From CAVYXZ01 sp965223835 (GTDB lineage: Bacteria > Chloroflexota > Anaerolineae > Aggregatilineales > Phototrophicaceae), in the NCBI GenBank assembly GCA_965223835.1, contig CBDCXQ010000001.1:1860001-1924000 (forward strand): a stretch of DNA of 64,000 nucleotides. Reading direction: 5' to 3'. Both the position numbers and the translations under genes were made by a program. Within the stretch, counting starts at the first letter, position 1. Every line of letters begins with the position of its first letter. Of this stretch, positions 62,123-64,000 are shown in pieces. The notes beneath the pieces were generated by a model. It worked only from the letters and a program-made list of their open reading frames with translations, was not told the DNA's origin and ran no database searches.

Positions 62123-63165
62123 AGGATGATCCGCTACGAATCGCGGTACTGGGTTATGGACGCATGGGCGAGGTCCACAGTGAGGGCTATGTCGCGCTGG
62201 GCAGTCAGGTGGCGCTGCACTATGTTGATCTCGACATGGACAAAGCCCTTGCTTATGCAGATCGTTTTGGTGGCAGCGGGGCGTTTGAGAGGACTGAAGA
62301 TGCCATTGCGTCGCCAGCGATTGACGCGGTGGATATTTGCCTGCCTGATGACCAGCACGCCAATGTCGCGGTGGCTGCGTTGGAGATGGGCAAACATGTC
62401 CTGGTCGAAAAGCCGATGGCACACTGTCTGGATGATGCCGAGCGCATGATTCATGCCAGCCAGCAGGCCGGGCGGGTGTTGATGGTCGCCGAAAATTTCC
62501 GCTTCCTGCCCCACGTTCATGCAGCGCTTGATCTGATCGATTTCGGGGCGCTTGGCGAAATCTTCCTGATCGAAGTCAACCATTTTGAATCGCTGCAACC
62601 ACGTGGCTGGCGGATCGAACGCGAAGGGATAGCCGGGACGCTGAGCGACGTGGGACATCATTTCGTCGATATGGCCGTACAGTTGGGTGGTCCGGTGCGT
62701 TCTGTGTTTGCCCGCTTTTCCAATGCCACACACCCGCACATGGGCGGTGAGGACACGGCGATTCTGATGATGGACTACGTATCCGGCGCTACAGGGACTC
62801 TAACGCTGTCGATTGGTGCGCCGGGTGCGCCACCCAAACCGACGTTTATCTTCTGTGGGACTCGCGCCTCGCTCTACTTCGATTGGCAGAGTGGCCTGTG
62901 GATCGGCTGGGGACGGGCCTGGGAGAAGCCCAATCTCGTACTGGCGAAAGACCCGGAGCCGCCTGATTCGTTCGCCTATTGGGGCGCGGCCATCCATGCT
63001 TGCGTGCAGGATTTTGTCCGTTCGCTGCGTGAGCACAGGCCGTCAAAAGTGACGGGCGATGATGCCCGTCATGATCTGGCGGTAATCCTGGCCGCCCATG
63101 ACTCTGCACGCAGCAACACGCTGGTGGACGTGGCAAGTGCGACAATTCACACGATGACCTATTGA
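62119..63165 (+). CDS. Gfo/Idh/MocA-family NAD(P)-dependent oxidoreductase
   Basis: 348 residues. Rossmann fold RIAVLGYGRMGEVHSEGYVAL at the N-terminus, the cofactor-sugar motif EKPMAHCLDDAERMI with the conserved Lys, and the C-terminal alpha/beta domain with GTLSDVGHHFVDMAVQLGG, where Asp and His are the usual catalytic pair. These enzymes oxidise or epimerise sugars, inositols and related compounds. The ATGA overlap with the GH30-like gene implies coupled translation, fitting oxidation of the sugar that enzyme releases. Confidence 0.9.
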   Translation: MKDDPLRIAVLGYGRMGEVHSEGYVALGSQVALHYVDLDMDKALAYADRFGGSGAFERTEDAIASPAIDAVDICLPDDQHANVAVAALEMGKHVLVEKPMAHCLDDAERMIHASQQAGRVLMVAENFRFLPHVHAALDLIDFGALGEIFLIEVNHFESLQPRGWRIEREGIAGTLSDVGHHFVDMAVQLGGPVRSVFARFSNATHPHMGGEDTAILMMDYVSGATGTLTLSIGAPGAPPKPTFIFCGTRASLYFDWQSGLWIGWGRAWEKPNLVLAKDPEPPDSFAYWGAAIHACVQDFVRSLREHRPSKVTGDDARHDLAVILAAHDSARSNTLVDVASATIHTMTY

Positions 63166-63198
63166 AAATGAACGAGATTTATTGAGAAGAGAATCGAG

Positions 63199-63813
63199 AT
63201 GACCAGAGGTCTTGAGGGCAAAAGGGTCGCCATCCTGACGGCCCATGAATTTGAGGACATCGAATTAATGTACAGCCTGATCCACTTCAGTCAGGCGGGG
63301 GCGAAAGTTGTGATTGGCACGCTGCCACAGGAAGCGCCGGGGCATTTTCACGGACGTCCGGCCTGGCCCGAAAAACCCATCACGGGGCGCTTCGGACATT
63401 CGATCCCGTTTGACGTACTGGCAGTGGGCAATCGCTATACGGTCGACAGCATTTGGAACCTCGACCCCGAAGATTTCGAGGCGGTGGTCTTTCCAGGCGG
63501 TCTCGCGCCAGATTTCCTACGCATCGACGAGCGTACCTTACAGTTCACCGCCGCAATGCACCGTGCAGGTAAGGTCGTCGCCGCCATCTGTCATGGGCCG
63601 CAGGTGCTGATCTCGCTAGACCGACGCATGGGGATGGATACGGTCCGCGGGCGCAAAGTCACGGCCTACTGTGCCGTCATGGACGACTTGATGAACGCAG
63701 GTGCGGACTATCTCGATGTCCCCGCCGTGACCGATGGCAACGTCGTGACCGGACGTGTGCCTGATGACCTGCCCGAATTTTGTGATGCCGTGATCGCGGC
63801 ACTTAGCGCATAG
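63199..63813 (+). CDS. DJ-1/PfpI-family protein
   Basis: 204 residues with the class I glutamine amidotransferase-like fold: GKRVAILTAHEFEDIELMYS, with Glu at the DJ-1 position, then FEAVVFPGGLAPDFLRIDE and the nucleophile elbow VVAAICHGPQVLISL (Cys-His). The typical PfpI order is kept, with an added loop around HGRPAWPEKPITGRFGHSIP. Family members include deglycase/glyoxalase-like and protease-like proteins; the role here is undetermined. It follows the oxidoreductase gene by 33 bases with AGAAGAGAATCGAG before the ATG. Confidence 0.85.
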   Translation: MTRGLEGKRVAILTAHEFEDIELMYSLIHFSQAGAKVVIGTLPQEAPGHFHGRPAWPEKPITGRFGHSIPFDVLAVGNRYTVDSIWNLDPEDFEAVVFPGGLAPDFLRIDERTLQFTAAMHRAGKVVAAICHGPQVLISLDRRMGMDTVRGRKVTAYCAVMDDLMNAGADYLDVPAVTDGNVVTGRVPDDLPEFCDAVIAALSA

Positions 63814-63831
63814 TTTATTCAGGAAGGCAAT

Positions 63832-64000
63832 ATGTTCATGGATGACGCAAACGTTATTGCAGAGATGGCAAGCCGTTTTCGGGAGATTCCCTCATCAACC
63901 ATCTACGACACGCTCGACGAAATGGGCTACCCGAATCAGTGCCTGTCACTGGATATTCGCGCATTGCACTCGGATATGTGTATTGCTGGCCCGGCCTTCA
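63832..64000 (+). CDS. RraA/HMG aldolase-family protein, 5' end (cut by window edge)
   Basis: The first 56 codons are visible, beginning MFMDDANVIAEMASRFREIP after AGGAAGG, spaced 5-6 bases. SSTIYDTLDEMGYPNQCLSL, and CIAGPAF at the window end, match the N-terminus of RraA-like proteins, which include 4-hydroxy-4-methyl-2-oxoglutarate aldolases and oxaloacetate decarboxylases. A second ATG two codons later is an alternative start. It belongs to the operon starting at the GH30-like gene and would fit a downstream aldol-cleavage step. Confidence 0.75.
   Translation, partial: MFMDDANVIAEMASRFREIPSSTIYDTLDEMGYPNQCLSLDIRALHSDMCIAGPAF

Noticed and set aside
1..64000. CRISPR arrays, rRNA operons or a replication origin
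   Set aside because: No regularly spaced direct repeats, rRNA-like stretches or clustered DnaA boxes were seen.

Overview
The window looks like a chromosomal accessory region of a free-living heterotrophic bacterium, most likely a Chloroflexota (Anaerolineae-type) lineage. This is an inference from protein style: secreted solute-binding proteins with Sec signals but no lipobox cysteine, a giant TIR/STAND/WD40 protein with a Thr/Pro-rich linker, repeated SnoaL-like proteins, and a large load of decayed insertion sequences. No rRNA, complete tRNA or CRISPR array was seen, so taxonomy cannot be fixed from the window alone.

Layout. (1) 1-744: C-terminal part of a TPR-like protein, followed by a dead DDE insertion sequence (741-1634). 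(2) 1.7-13.5 kb, minus strand: peptide/nickel-type ABC importer (binding protein, two permeases, fused double ATPase) followed by a CehA/McbA-type PHP hydrolase, a phytanoyl-CoA dioxygenase-like enzyme, an MFS transporter and a sulfotransferase. (3) 14.2-15.2 kb: an rve-type transposase. (4) 15.6-27.9 kb: a catabolic island. A LacI repressor sits between a leftward operon (SnoaL-like protein, sugar-type binding protein, two permeases, four more SnoaL-like proteins) and a rightward operon (FAD-dependent N-methyl amino acid oxidase-like enzyme, cupin, MetE-like methyltransferase). Two near-identical palindromes of LacI type mark the two promoters. (5) 28.6-30.7 and 53.4-55.5 kb: a 2076-bp inverted repeat made of an IS630-family element inserted in the end of the dead DDE element. 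It bounds 22.8 kb holding a 1838-residue TIR-nSTAND-WD40-PPC protein, IS3 and IS5 elements, fragments of a TIR gene and a ferredoxin-domain gene, and a carbohydrate operon (AraC-type regulator, two permeases, binding protein, alpha/alpha-barrel glycosidase-like protein, ADP-ribosylglycohydrolase-family protein, GH4 enzyme). (6) 56.9-64 kb: a ThDP-dependent enzyme divergent from a GntR regulator, then a tandemly duplicated GH30-like protein, a Gfo/Idh/MocA dehydrogenase, a DJ-1/PfpI protein and the start of a RraA-like aldolase gene.

Overall the genes describe a scavenger that imports small organic compounds through three separate ABC systems, each with its own enzymes and, in two of the cases, an adjacent regulator. 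The genome is being reshaped by insertion sequences: at least six elements, several gene fragments at IS junctions, and dispersed terminator-bearing repeats. The least conventional items are the SnoaL-rich island (nine SnoaL-like domains in one regulon), the membrane-spanning TIR/STAND/WD40 protein, and the fused GH30-like protein whose second half has lost a catalytic residue.
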